From Gemmatimonadaceae bacterium (GTDB lineage Bacteria > Gemmatimonadota > Gemmatimonadetes > Gemmatimonadales > Gemmatimonadaceae), in NCBI GenBank assembly GCA_025451425.1, contig JANWKK010000132.1, positions 1 through 6,561 of the forward strand: a DNA stretch of 6,561 nt, given 5' to 3'. Positions 1-6,133 of this stretch are shown one piece after another; within the stretch, counting starts at the first letter, position 1, and each line of letters opens with the position of its first letter. Under the pieces are notes generated by a model. The model was not told the origin of the DNA, ran no database searches, and saw only the letters and a program-made list of their open reading frames with translations. Position numbers and translations under genes: made by a program.

Positions 1-858
1 AACGTGAAGATCGATGCGACGACGTTCAACGCCGGCGGTGACGAGATCAATGCGCTGTTCGCCGGACAGATTGACATCGCCTACATCGGTCCGAGCCCGG
101 CGCTCAACGGGTACATGAAATCGAAGGGCCAGGACGTACGCATCATCGCAGGGTCGGTGAGCGGCGGAGCCGCGTTGATCGTTCGCTCCGGTGCTGGCAT
201 CACCACCGCCGCGGACTTCGCGACCAAGAAGGTGGCGACGCCGCAGCTCGGCAATACGCAAGACGTCGCGCTGCGCAGCTGGTTGCATGCAAACGGACTC
301 GATGCCAGGGAAGAGGGCGGCGATGTGACGGTGATTCCGACGGACAATGCAGACACGCTCACGCTCTTCCGAAAGGGCGAGATCGACGCGGCATGGGCAC
401 CGGAGCCGTGGGCGACGCGTCTGATCCAGGAAGCGGGCGGCAGGCTGTTTCTGAACGAGAACTCGCTCTGGCCGAACGGCGTCTTCTCAACGACAACGGT
501 GATCGCCCGGACCGACTTCCTCAATGAGCATCCGGACGTCGTGCTGAACTTCCTGCGAGCGCACGTCGAAACAACGGAATGGATCAACCAGAACCCGATC
601 GACGCAAGAAACCTCGTGAATGACGGCATCAGGAAGCTGACTGGCAAGGCGCTTGCGGACAGCACGATCTCTGCCGCATGGAAGAACGTCACGGTCACGA
701 ACGATCCGGCGGCATCCGCGATCCGCACCGCGGCGGATCACGCGTACGCGCTGGGCTTCCTCGGGTCGTCGAAGCCCGACCTCTCGCACCTGTTCGCGCT
801 GGACTTACTGAACCAGGTGCTTAAGGAGAACCAACTTCCGGAGGTGACGGCGAGATGA
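1..858 (+). CDS. Sulfonate/nitrate/taurine-type ABC transporter substrate-binding protein, 5'-truncated
   Basis: Periplasmic or lipid-anchored solute-binding protein of the SsuA/TauA/NrtA family; it would capture a small oxyanion or sulfonate and hand it to the permease encoded two genes downstream. The visible part has family hallmarks: the IDIAYIGPSPALNGYMKS segment near its start, the KVATPQLGNTQDVALRSWL segment of the ligand cleft, an APEPWATRL hinge segment, and a long helical C-terminus. Family members are usually about 310-350 residues with a signal peptide; here only about 285 codons are present and no signal peptide is seen. The frame is open to base 1 (AAC, then GTG at 4), so the true start lies left of the window and GTG at 4 is probably internal. 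The stop overlaps the next start as ATGA, which suggests translational coupling. The exact substrate cannot be read from the sequence. Confidence 0.9.
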   Translation, partial: NVKIDATTFNAGGDEINALFAGQIDIAYIGPSPALNGYMKSKGQDVRIIAGSVSGGAALIVRSGAGITTAADFATKKVATPQLGNTQDVALRSWLHANGLDAREEGGDVTVIPTDNADTLTLFRKGEIDAAWAPEPWATRLIQEAGGRLFLNENSLWPNGVFSTTTVIARTDFLNEHPDVVLNFLRAHVETTEWINQNPIDARNLVNDGIRKLTGKALADSTISAAWKNVTVTNDPAASAIRTAADHAYALGFLGSSKPDLSHLFALDLLNQVLKENQLPEVTAR

Positions 859-1697
859 CGGTCAGCATCGGCACGCGAGATCGATCGGCCCGAATCCAGT
901 CCGCGCGGGTTGAACCCCTGCTCGTCCTTCGCGATGTTTCGAAACGGTTCGTATCATCACGCCACGACACGACGGCGATCGATGGGATTTCGCTCGAGGT
1001 GCGCGCTGGTGAGTTCGTCTGCGTGGTCGGGCCGTCCGGCTGCGGCAAATCGACGCTCCTGAACATCATCGCCGGCCTCGATCGAGCTGACCGGGGCGAT
1101 GTCGTGTTCGACGGCATGCCCGTACATGGCGCCGGCGCGGATCGCGTCGTCGTCTTTCAGGAGCCGGCGCTGTACCCGTGGCTGAATGTGCGTGCCAACG
1201 TCGAGTTCGGGCTGAAAGTGAAAGGCATCGGGCGAAAGGAGCGCCTCGCAGTTGTCGACCGGTACCTCGAATTGGTGAACCTGCGGAAGTTCGAGCGGGC
1301 GTACGTGCACGAATTGTCGGGCGGAATGAAGCAGCGAGCGCAGCTCGCCCGCGCACTCGCCGTCGCCCCGAAGATGCTGCTGATGGACGAACCCTTCGCC
1401 GCACTCGACGCGCAGACACGCGACGCGCTCCAGCAGGAGCTGCAGGCGATCTGGCTACGCACCGGCGCGACCGTGCTGTTTGTAACGCACAATGTGCGCG
1501 AAGCGGCCCTGCTCGCCGACCGCGTGATCGTGATGACACCGGGCCCCGGCCGCATCAAGGCGGAGGTCGTCGTGCCGTTGGAGCGCCCGCGCGAGGTAGA
1601 TACGCATGCCGTGGTCGACTTCGCCGGCGAGATCCGCTCGCAGCTGCAGCACGACGAATACGCAAACGGACGGACGCGGGCGGGTCATGTCGTCTAG
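855..1697 (+). CDS. ABC transporter ATP-binding protein, SsuB/TauB/NrtD-like
   Basis: Cytoplasmic ATPase of 280 residues that would drive the importer. All catalytic motifs are intact: Walker A GPSGCGKST (residues 59-67), Q-loop Q102 in VVFQEPALYPW, signature LSGGMKQR (154-161), Walker B MLLMDEP (174-180), D-loop ALD (183-185) and H-loop H212 in VTHNVREA. The ALYPWL stretch after the Q-loop and the MTPGPGRI stretch after the H-loop are typical of the nitrate/sulfonate/taurine subfamily. The first 20 or so residues are a non-conserved extension. ATG at 855 is supported by a GGAGG at 840-844 (10-base spacing, rather long) and by the 4-base overlap with the upstream gene. Its end overlaps the permease start by 11 bases. 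Sulfonate, taurine, nitrate or a related anion are all possible substrates. Confidence 0.94.
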   Translation: MTVSIGTRDRSARIQSARVEPLLVLRDVSKRFVSSRHDTTAIDGISLEVRAGEFVCVVGPSGCGKSTLLNIIAGLDRADRGDVVFDGMPVHGAGADRVVVFQEPALYPWLNVRANVEFGLKVKGIGRKERLAVVDRYLELVNLRKFERAYVHELSGGMKQRAQLARALAVAPKMLLMDEPFAALDAQTRDALQQELQAIWLRTGATVLFVTHNVREAALLADRVIVMTPGPGRIKAEVVVPLERPREVDTHAVVDFAGEIRSQLQHDEYANGRTRAGHVV

Positions 1698-2475
1698 GTT
1701 CCTGAGCGGCCTCAATGTCTGGTGGTTGATCCGGCAGATCGTGTTCTATGGCGGACTGGTCGCTCTATGGCAGGTGCTCGCCAGCGCGCACATCTGGTCG
1801 CCCTACCTGTTCCCCTCGCCGCTCGATGTCTGGGCGTCGCTTCGTGCGAACGCCGAGAGCGGCATCCTGTTCGACTCCGCTCGTGCGAGCCTCGAGCGGC
1901 TGGCGGTCGGCTTCGTCCTCGCCTTCGTGCTCGGCATGACGATCGGCGTGGGCTGCGGCACTCTGCGCTGGATCGACGAGACGGTCGGAAGCGTTGTGGT
2001 CGGGATGCAGTCGCTGCCGAGCATCGCCTGGCTACCGCTCGCCGTGCTCTGGTTCGGGTTGTCGCCGCACGCGATCACGTTCGTGGTGCTCATGGGGAGT
2101 GTGTGGGCGATCGCGATCTCCGCGCGTGACGGCGTGCGCAACATCCCGGTGCTGCAGCGGCGCACGGCACAGGTCTTCGGCGCGGGACGTCTGCAGACAC
2201 TGCGCTACGTGACGCTGCCGGGAATGCTGCCGTCGATGGTCCAGGGACTGAAACTCGGGTGGGCGTTCTCGTGGCGCTCGCTGATGGCCGCGGAGTTGCT
2301 CTATAGCGCGGTCGGGCTTGGCCACCTGCTCCAGGTTGGCCGGGACCTCAACGACATGCCGCAGGTCGTGTCCGTGATGGCTGTGATCGTCGCGATCGGG
2401 CTCACCGTCGACCGGTTGGTGTTCGGGCCGGTCGATCTCTGGATCCGCAACCGCTGGGGCAGCGCGCATCACTAG
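1687..2475 (+). CDS. ABC transporter permease, SsuC/TauC/NrtB-like
   Basis: Inner-membrane permease of 262 residues, the usual length for SsuC. Hydrophobic segments lie at about residues 18-34, 73-90, 103-125, 128-146, 188-205 and 226-246, matching the six-helix BPD_transp_1 (binding-protein-dependent transport) fold. The cytoplasmic coupling (EAA) loop is at about 159-182, with VFGAGRLQTLRYVTLPGMLP, where the ATPase docks. LFPSPLDVW after the first helix and MQSLPSIAWLPLAVLWFG are classic for this subfamily. The frame is open from an ATG at 1606, but that would add 27 residues of ATPase-overlapping, low-complexity sequence; ATG at 1687 gives the family-like N-terminus MSSRFLSGLNVWW. The 11-base overlap with the ATPase suggests coupled translation. 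It is the last gene of the visible operon. Confidence 0.93.
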   Translation: MSSRFLSGLNVWWLIRQIVFYGGLVALWQVLASAHIWSPYLFPSPLDVWASLRANAESGILFDSARASLERLAVGFVLAFVLGMTIGVGCGTLRWIDETVGSVVVGMQSLPSIAWLPLAVLWFGLSPHAITFVVLMGSVWAIAISARDGVRNIPVLQRRTAQVFGAGRLQTLRYVTLPGMLPSMVQGLKLGWAFSWRSLMAAELLYSAVGLGHLLQVGRDLNDMPQVVSVMAVIVAIGLTVDRLVFGPVDLWIRNRWGSAHH

Positions 2476-2482
2476 CCGCACA

Positions 2483-2500
2483 GGACCGCCTTGGTGGTTT
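2483..2500 (+). terminator. Weak hairpin after the ABC permease gene
   Basis: Eight bases past the permease stop, the sequence can fold into a short stem (GGACCGC with GTGGTTT, three G-U wobbles, CTTG loop), followed by a T-rich stretch to about 2511. It sits where an operon terminator is expected, but the stem is weak and the T-run is interrupted. Tentative. Confidence 0.3.
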
Positions 2501-2801
2501 GATTGCTTGTTCAAAACGTTGAATCGACGCTCGGAACGCTCATGATCGAGAAGCGCCTACGAGAGACGGACTTCTTCGCCGCAATCATGCGCGTCTCGAA
2601 GACGGAATAATCACGATCCACACACGCGGATAATCGAGCGCGCGCACGGGTAACCACAAGCTCTTGTCTCTCTCAATTGACGACGAGCCATCAAGCTCGT
2701 TGGCTCGCGCGGCCACGACGGGTCCACGTTGGTATCGAAGTTCACGGAGGATCTCGAACGTTAATCCCCCGATAACCAGCCGGTGCACGGGAGGTCATAC
2801 G

Positions 2802-2816
2802 ATGCGCTCGAGGTAA
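2802..2816 (+). other. Possible four-codon leader ORF (MRSR) upstream of pstS
   Basis: A GGGAGG at 2789-2794 sits 7 bases before an ATG at 2802. The frame encodes M-R-S-R and then stops at TAA (2814-2816), 35 bases before the pstS start codon. The ribosome binding site is at least as good as that of pstS. It could be a leader minicistron or a chance combination. Nothing downstream in this frame is conserved-looking, so it does not serve as an alternative pstS start. Confidence 0.3.
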
Positions 2817-2840
2817 GTCTCTAGCGAACATCAGAGTGAC

Positions 2841-2845
2841 AGGAG
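2841..2845 (+). promoter_or_regulatory. Ribosome binding site of pstS, deciding a TTG start
   Basis: AGGAG lies 6 bases before TTG at 2852-2854. The frame has no ATG or GTG nearby that would keep the positively charged MYRTRR start of the signal peptide, so TTG at 2852 is the best start. Confidence 0.7.
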
Positions 2846-2851
2846 AAACAC

Positions 2852-4054
2852 TTGTATCGTACGAGAAGGGGCGTCCGGTTGACGCTCACCGCCGCTGCCG
2901 CATGCATGGCGTTCGCCGCACTCGTGACCGCGGCGTGCGGGAGCGGAACCAGCGCTTCGCACACATCCACGGCTATCACCGAAAGCGCCGGTGTGAGTGA
3001 GCCGATGAGCACCGTCGCTGGGTCCACAACGTCCACAAGCAACGCAGAGACGGTCGCATCAGATGTCGGGAAGGCGGACAAGGCTAATCTGACCGGCGCC
3101 GGATCGACCTTCGCAGCGCCGCTCTACACGCGCTGGTTTTCGGACTATCAGTCGAACGTGGCCCCCGGCGTCAAGGGCAACTATCAGGCCATCGGATCGG
3201 GCGCCGGCATCCAGAACATCTCGAACGAGACGGTCGACTTCGGCGCGACCGACGCGCCGATGAGTGACAGCGAGCTCTCGAAGGCGCCCGGCATCCAACA
3301 TATTCCCACCGCACTCGGCCCGGTCGTGATTACCTACAACGTCAATGGCCTGACCCAGCCCCTGAAGCTCGACGGCGATACGCTCGCCAAGATCTACCTC
3401 GGCAAGATCAAAAAGTGGAATGACCCGGCAATCGCCGGCCAGAACTCCGGCGTCACCCTGCCGAAAGCCGACATTATCGTGGTGCACCGTTCGGACGGGA
3501 GCGGCACGAGCTACGCGTTCAGCGACTACCTGAGCAATGTGAGCAGCGACTGGCAGTCCTCGATTGGCACGAGCAAGAACCCGCAATGGCCGGTGGGGCT
3601 CGGTGGCCAGGGGAATGATGGCGTCACCCAGCAGGTGAAGCAGAACTCCAACTCGATCGGCTACGTCGAACTCATCTACGCCGACAAGAACAACCTGCCG
3701 AAGGCGCAGTTAAAGAACGCCAGCGGCGAGTATGTCACGCCCAGCACCGCTTCGACAACGCTCGCGGCGGAGGGCGTGACGCTACCCGCCGATTACCGGG
3801 TGAGCATCGTCAACTCGAAGACGTCGGGCGCATATCCCATCGCGACCTTCACGTGGATTCTTCTGTACAAGGATCAGTCCAACGCCGGCAAGGGCAAGGC
3901 TCTCGTCGACTTCCTGTGGTGGGCCATCCATGACGGCCAGAAGTCGGCGCAGGATCTGGACTACGCGCCGCTTCCGCCGCAGGTCGTTACGGCGCTCGAA
4001 CAGACGCTCCGCGGGATCACATCGGGCGGCAAGCCGCTGCTGGCCGGGTCATAG
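2852..4054 (+). CDS. pstS: Phosphate ABC transporter substrate-binding lipoprotein PstS
   Basis: Extracytoplasmic high-affinity phosphate-binding protein of the Pst importer, 400 residues. An N-terminal MYRTRRGVR basic stretch and hydrophobic core (10-28) lead to a probable lipobox VTAAC with Cys29 as the lipidated residue; the lipobox is not canonical, with Thr at -3. A Ser/Thr/Ala-rich tether (about 30-78) precedes the binding fold. Phosphate-contact residues of the E. coli protein have clear counterparts: T86 and F87 in GAGSTFAAP, S116 in AIGSGAGI, D134 in DFGATDAPM, R213 and S217-G218-T219 in VHRSDGSGTSYAF. GGQGNDGVTQQVKQNSNSIG and the IYADKNNLP stretch also match the family. The gene is alone: a terminator-like hairpin follows and no pstC/A/B/phoU is present. 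Phosphate-starvation control is expected from the family but no Pho box was identified. Confidence 0.96.
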   Translation: MYRTRRGVRLTLTAAAACMAFAALVTAACGSGTSASHTSTAITESAGVSEPMSTVAGSTTSTSNAETVASDVGKADKANLTGAGSTFAAPLYTRWFSDYQSNVAPGVKGNYQAIGSGAGIQNISNETVDFGATDAPMSDSELSKAPGIQHIPTALGPVVITYNVNGLTQPLKLDGDTLAKIYLGKIKKWNDPAIAGQNSGVTLPKADIIVVHRSDGSGTSYAFSDYLSNVSSDWQSSIGTSKNPQWPVGLGGQGNDGVTQQVKQNSNSIGYVELIYADKNNLPKAQLKNASGEYVTPSTASTTLAAEGVTLPADYRVSIVNSKTSGAYPIATFTWILLYKDQSNAGKGKALVDFLWWAIHDGQKSAQDLDYAPLPPQVVTALEQTLRGITSGGKPLLAGS

Positions 4055-4063
4055 CGTCGCCAG

Positions 4064-4111
4064 GCGGCGGGTCGGGACGCGTCCCGGCCCGTCGCACGCA
4101 TTTCTTATGCG
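4064..4111 (+). terminator. Strong hairpin terminator downstream of pstS
   Basis: Bases 4064-4077 pair with 4082-4095 in a 14-base-pair, very GC-rich stem with two G-U wobbles and a 4-base loop; it begins 9 bases after the pstS stop. A second small perfect hairpin follows at 4097-4101/4107-4111 (CGCAT with ATGCG) with a T-rich loop (TTCTT). The arrangement fits an intrinsic terminator and explains why no pst genes follow in the same transcript. The T-run is short, so termination efficiency is uncertain. Confidence 0.65.
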
Positions 4112-4175
4112 AACACCATGAACGGTTTGTGTGTGCGGACAGGCAGCAGCTCCGATGCCCGCGTACACGCGTCGA

Positions 4176-4379
4176 CTACCGTTCCTCCGCACCCGCGAGC
4201 CGAATGAGGTCATCCGCGACGGTCGGATCGCGCTCGGAGCTAGCGAAGAGCGCGCGAGCTTCGGTGTTGATCGGAGCGGCTCGATTCCGCATCCACGCCC
4301 GATACAATCCGCGAAGCCAAAGATACCGAGCCAGTTCGCGGCCGGAGCACGTCAGACCCGTCTGCTTTCGAGCGAGCAA
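4176..4379 (-). pseudogene. Coding-like remnant, 67-residue frame, unrecognised
   Basis: The minus-strand frame starting at TTG 4379 reads like protein over most of its length, with LARYLWLRGLYRAWMRNR and a tail TVADDLIRLAGAEER, but matches no family I know. It has no visible ribosome binding site, and its first residues overlap the end of the piece at 4498-4352 in another frame. It is probably the C-terminal piece of the same broken gene that begins at ATG 4534, just after the STAND-like fragment. It could also be noise: the plus strand here carries longer but Arg/Ser-rich, unlikely frames. Confidence 0.3.
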
Positions 4380-4534
4380 TGCGCGTCGACGAAGCGATCG
4401 TACGTGACAATCTCCTCGGCGCGGAAGACTGTTCCAGATAGAGCTTGGCGGGCGCCGAACGCACGGTGAAACCTGTTCTCGTCACTCAGCCAGCAGGATC
4501 AGTGCATCGGAAAAGTGCTGCCGTTGTCCTTCAT
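4352..4534 (-). pseudogene. Frame-broken remnant of a small gene coupled to the STAND-like gene
   Basis: An ATG at 4534 overlaps the stop of the STAND-like fragment as ATGA, with a GGAG about 8 bases upstream. Its frame reads MKDNGSTFPMH and stops at 4499. One extra T in the TTTT run near the STF codons would instead give STFSDALILLAE, which stops at 4484-4482. The original frame becomes coding-like again as SDENRFHRAFGARQALSG and TVFRAEEIVTYDRFVDAHCS, with no start codon, ending at TGA 4354-4352. The pieces join into one plausible protein if at least two indels are repaired. The family is not recognised. It could be a relic gene or a stretch with sequencing indels. Confidence 0.35.
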
Positions 4535-4954
4535 CCGCTGGTCTCCGCTTCGACTTCCCAAGCGCGAAGACCGTCATAGCTAAACCCTAGATAGAAGGAG
4601 ACTAGAGTGTTCTCAGATCGGTTACGCTCAAAGGAGGCGCCCCGGCTCCGAACCGGAACGAAGAATGCCTTTTGGCCCGTGCTGAGTTCGATATGCCGCG
4701 CTTCTGGCCCGCGAATTTCCGCGATGCGCCCCTTCGCCCGTTCGAGGATGCTCGTGTCCGCGAAGAAACCTCTGCCCCTTTCGAACTCGCCAAGCTGAGT
4801 CGCGCCAACGAGCCGATTCAGGCCAGCACCTTTACCGAACCACTCAAAGCTCGCTGTCCTATTCGTCAACCCCTTCGCGCTCTCGCGGCATTTCGCTAGC
4901 CGTTGGTCTGCTAGCGCTGCCGCCAGAGGATCGCCTGATCGCCTCGAGCGTCTT
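4531..4954 (-). CDS. Fragment 3: OB-fold-like C-terminal domain of the SAMD9-like protein
   Basis: This frame is open from just after a stop near 4955; a TTG at 4869 is the first start codon of the well-conserved part, and no ribosome binding site supports it. Homology to the family begins upstream of that codon (ADQRLAKCRESAKGLTNRT), so TTG 4869 is not a real start. The body shows SFEWFGKGAGLNRLVG, then a beta-rich stretch with GRIAEIRGPEARHIEL, KAFFVPVRS and the closing FYLGFSYDGLRAWEV. The Lys-Ala-Phe-Phe-Val-Pro and Tyr-Leu-Gly-Phe-Ser-Tyr-Asp-Gly-Leu-Arg-Ala-Trp motifs are the most diagnostic part of the whole locus. The stop at 4533-4531 overlaps a downstream ATG. Confidence 0.55.
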
Positions 4955-5443
4955 CAAGCAGAATAGGTAGTAGTTGGCGTCAGGACTTGGCACGGTACTC
5001 GACTCAGCCCAGTAGGTCAGCCGTTCCACAGCGAGGTCAATGCTAACGTTCGGCAGGCGCTTCGAAGCTAAGAACCAGAGCCGAACATTTCGGTCATCCT
5101 TGGGTTCTTCTTCGAGATTCTTCTCCATGAGGCCGCGAATCTTTTCGCAATCGCGGTCAGTCAGTTCCGACCACTGGCGACCATTCCGACCGAGGTATGC
5201 ATAAACGATGCTACGTCGGATTGGTGGTCGGTAGACATCACTTCGATCGAGCAGGTTAGTCCAGCGCTCGATCGCGCGACCGTAATCGCCGTACAGTTGA
5301 TCGAGCCTAGGATCGATGGCATCTACGTAGCGACTTGCGATCGACCCCTCACGAATCCTTCGTACCTGCCCGAGCAGTTCCTCGGCTTGCGCAAGTCGTT
5401 CCCTATATGGACGCCCCATCTCTGTCGCTAAGAAATCGATCAC
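4859..5443 (-). CDS. Fragment 2: TPR-like helical region of the SAMD9-like protein
   Basis: An open frame of 194 residues from a GTG at 5443 that overlaps the stop of fragment 1 as GTGA. It is all-helical in character and contains family-typical steps: LLGQVRRIREGSIASRYVDA, YGDYGRAIERWTNLLDRSDV, RRSIVYAYLGRNGRQWSELT, KIRGLMEKNLEEEPKDDRNV, RLWFLASKRL and LTYWAESSTV, ending in YYLFCLKTLEAIRRSSG. After that point the frame becomes non-family (ending MPREREGVDE), because the true continuation is in the frame of fragment 3. No ribosome binding site precedes the GTG. Base composition is lower in GC than the transport genes (32 of 60 in 5041-5100). Could be translated by coupling, but a broken single gene is more likely. 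Confidence 0.55.
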   Translation of the reverse strand: MIDFLATEMGRPYRERLAQAEELLGQVRRIREGSIASRYVDAIDPRLDQLYGDYGRAIERWTNLLDRSDVYRPPIRRSIVYAYLGRNGRQWSELTDRDCEKIRGLMEKNLEEEPKDDRNVRLWFLASKRLPNVSIDLAVERLTYWAESSTVPSPDANYYLFCLKTLEAIRRSSGGSASRPTASEMPREREGVDE

Positions 5444-5876
5444 ACTGCCCGGGCTTGAGGAAGCAACGTAGCGAACATAACGATTAGAAGTTCGACGGCG
5501 GAAACGTAAGGGTGCTCGTCCGGACGATCCAGATCCCTCGCTGTTGCGAACGCCGCCAAGGCTTCATCGACCAGGCTCGCCAGGCTGGCACGCTCTGCAT
5601 CCGTGACACCGTCGAACGAAGGATCGTCCATCAAGTGGTAGGCCTGAGCGCGTAGGATCATTCGCCTGATGTGATGCAAGACGTTGTCAGTGTTGTCGAT
5701 CGTCAACGCTCTCTGCAGACACTGGTTCGCTTCTTCATAGCGCTTGAGGGCGCCGCCCAAGAATCTACCGCGATGAGCCCAAAAATGTGCCTCTTCAGGG
5801 AACGCGTCGGTGAGCGTCTGGAACACTTCCGCTCGTGCATCATTCGGCAAGTCGTTGACAAGTCTTGAGTCTCGAG
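5440..5876 (-). CDS. Fragment 1: start of the conserved TPR-like region of the SAMD9-like protein
   Basis: The frame is open from 6030, but only the part from about 5876 (SRLVNDLPNDARAEVF onward) is family-like; the earlier part is a shadow of another frame. Visible hallmarks are DAFPEEAHFWAHRGRFL, followed by a TPR-like helix pair (YEEANQCLQRALTIDNTDNV, LHHIRRMILRAQAYHL), then DEALAAFATARDLDRPDEHP and YVSAVELLIVMFATLLPQAR. Family members continue directly into the sequence now in fragment 2. The only start codon in the conserved part is a TTG at 5850 without a ribosome binding site, so this is an internal piece that has lost its N-terminal NTPase and effector domains. Confidence 0.5.
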
Positions 5877-6128
5877 GTTCATCATCGCGGCACCTGGCAG
5901 CACCTGGCGTGCCTCCTCGAGGGGGACGCCGGCGTCGAGCATCTCTGCGAACGTCTGCGCCGCCAATTCCAGGGCCTCGACGATGCGGTCCTTGAACGGC
6001 GAGTTCCAGGCGGCGATCGGAACGAACCATCGCTGCCCACCGGCGTCGATGACGCGAAACACACGCCCACCCGCCGCGCAGTAGAGCCGGTCATCTTCGC
6101 CGAAGAAGCGTGGAGGCACGGCTGTCAA
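5877..6128 (-). pseudogene. Possible fragment of a flavin-dependent thymidylate synthase (ThyX-like)
   Basis: The frame starts at TTG 6128 and runs formally to 5703, but looks like protein only down to about 5877. Its end, LELAAQTFAEMLDAGVPLEE followed by ARQVLPGAAMMN, resembles the helix and 'AR-x-VLP-x-A-x-x-T/N' segment that precedes the substrate-binding C-terminus of short ThyX enzymes, which make dTMP from dUMP using FAD. The ThyX RHRxxSxNxxSxRY-type motif is not visible in this piece, and the expected continuation after MMN is replaced by the STAND-like sequence in another frame. No ribosome binding site is seen near the TTG. An unrelated small protein is possible. Confidence 0.3.
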
Positions 6129-6133
6129 AGGCT

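Larger units (their letters stand above)
2476..2851. other. Intergenic region between the ABC operon and pstS
   Basis: This stretch of 376 bases has no convincing gene. A minus-strand frame at 2788-2585 (GTG start, 67 residues) has no recognisable domain and lies just where a pstS promoter should be. There is a 7-base-stem hairpin at 2684-2690/2701-2707 (CGAGCCA with TGGCTCG, 10-base loop) without a T-run. A single GTTCACG-like word at about 2740 recalls half of an actinobacterial PHO-box repeat, but no second copy at the required spacing was found. The pstS promoter and any phosphate-responsive operator should lie here but could not be identified by eye. Confidence 0.6.
4531..5876 (-). pseudogene. 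C-terminal part of a bacterial SAMD9-like STAND protein, broken into three frames
   Basis: Three consecutive minus-strand frames together give about 440 residues matching, in order, the C-terminal half of large bacterial STAND-type NTPases related to animal SAMD9: a TPR-like helical array, then a C-terminal OB-fold-like domain ending in YLGFSYDGLRAW. Full-length relatives are normally over 1000 residues, with a P-loop NTPase module and often an N-terminal SIR2, TIR or other effector domain; none of these is visible here. Order and spacing are family-like, and the joins fall inside otherwise continuous homology, so these are pieces of one ancestral gene and not three genes. Such proteins are thought to sense infection or stress; no activity is expected from this fragment. 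Assembly indels could mimic the damage. Confidence 0.6.

Noticed and set aside
81..789. Long minus-strand frames opposite the substrate-binding protein gene (215 and 100 residues).
   Set aside because: They mirror a confidently identified gene in a high-GC sequence and show Ser/Arg/Val-rich composition without domains.
1066..2514. Several long alternate frames on both strands across the ATPase and permease genes.
   Set aside because: Arg/Ala-rich shadow translations of real ABC genes; no ribosome binding sites or motifs.
2684..2707. A 7-base-stem hairpin in the intergenic region, considered as a terminator or riboswitch element.
   Set aside because: No T-run follows and no conserved riboswitch core is visible; the position does not fit the end of the ABC operon.
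2585..2788. A 67-residue minus-strand frame (GTG start) between the permease and pstS.
   Set aside because: No recognisable motif or good ribosome binding site, and it occupies the expected pstS promoter region; kept only as a comment in the intergenic entry.
4129..4469. Two overlapping plus-strand frames of 92 and 112 residues after the pstS terminator.
   Set aside because: Very Arg/Ser-rich, overlapping each other in different frames, with no ribosome binding site; the minus strand reads more like protein here.
5871..5876. A CTCGAG hexamer right at the ThyX-like/STAND-like junction, suggesting a cloning joint.
   Set aside because: CTCGAG-like words recur elsewhere in this GC-rich window (for example near 2807 and 6189), so it is not evidence of an engineered joint.
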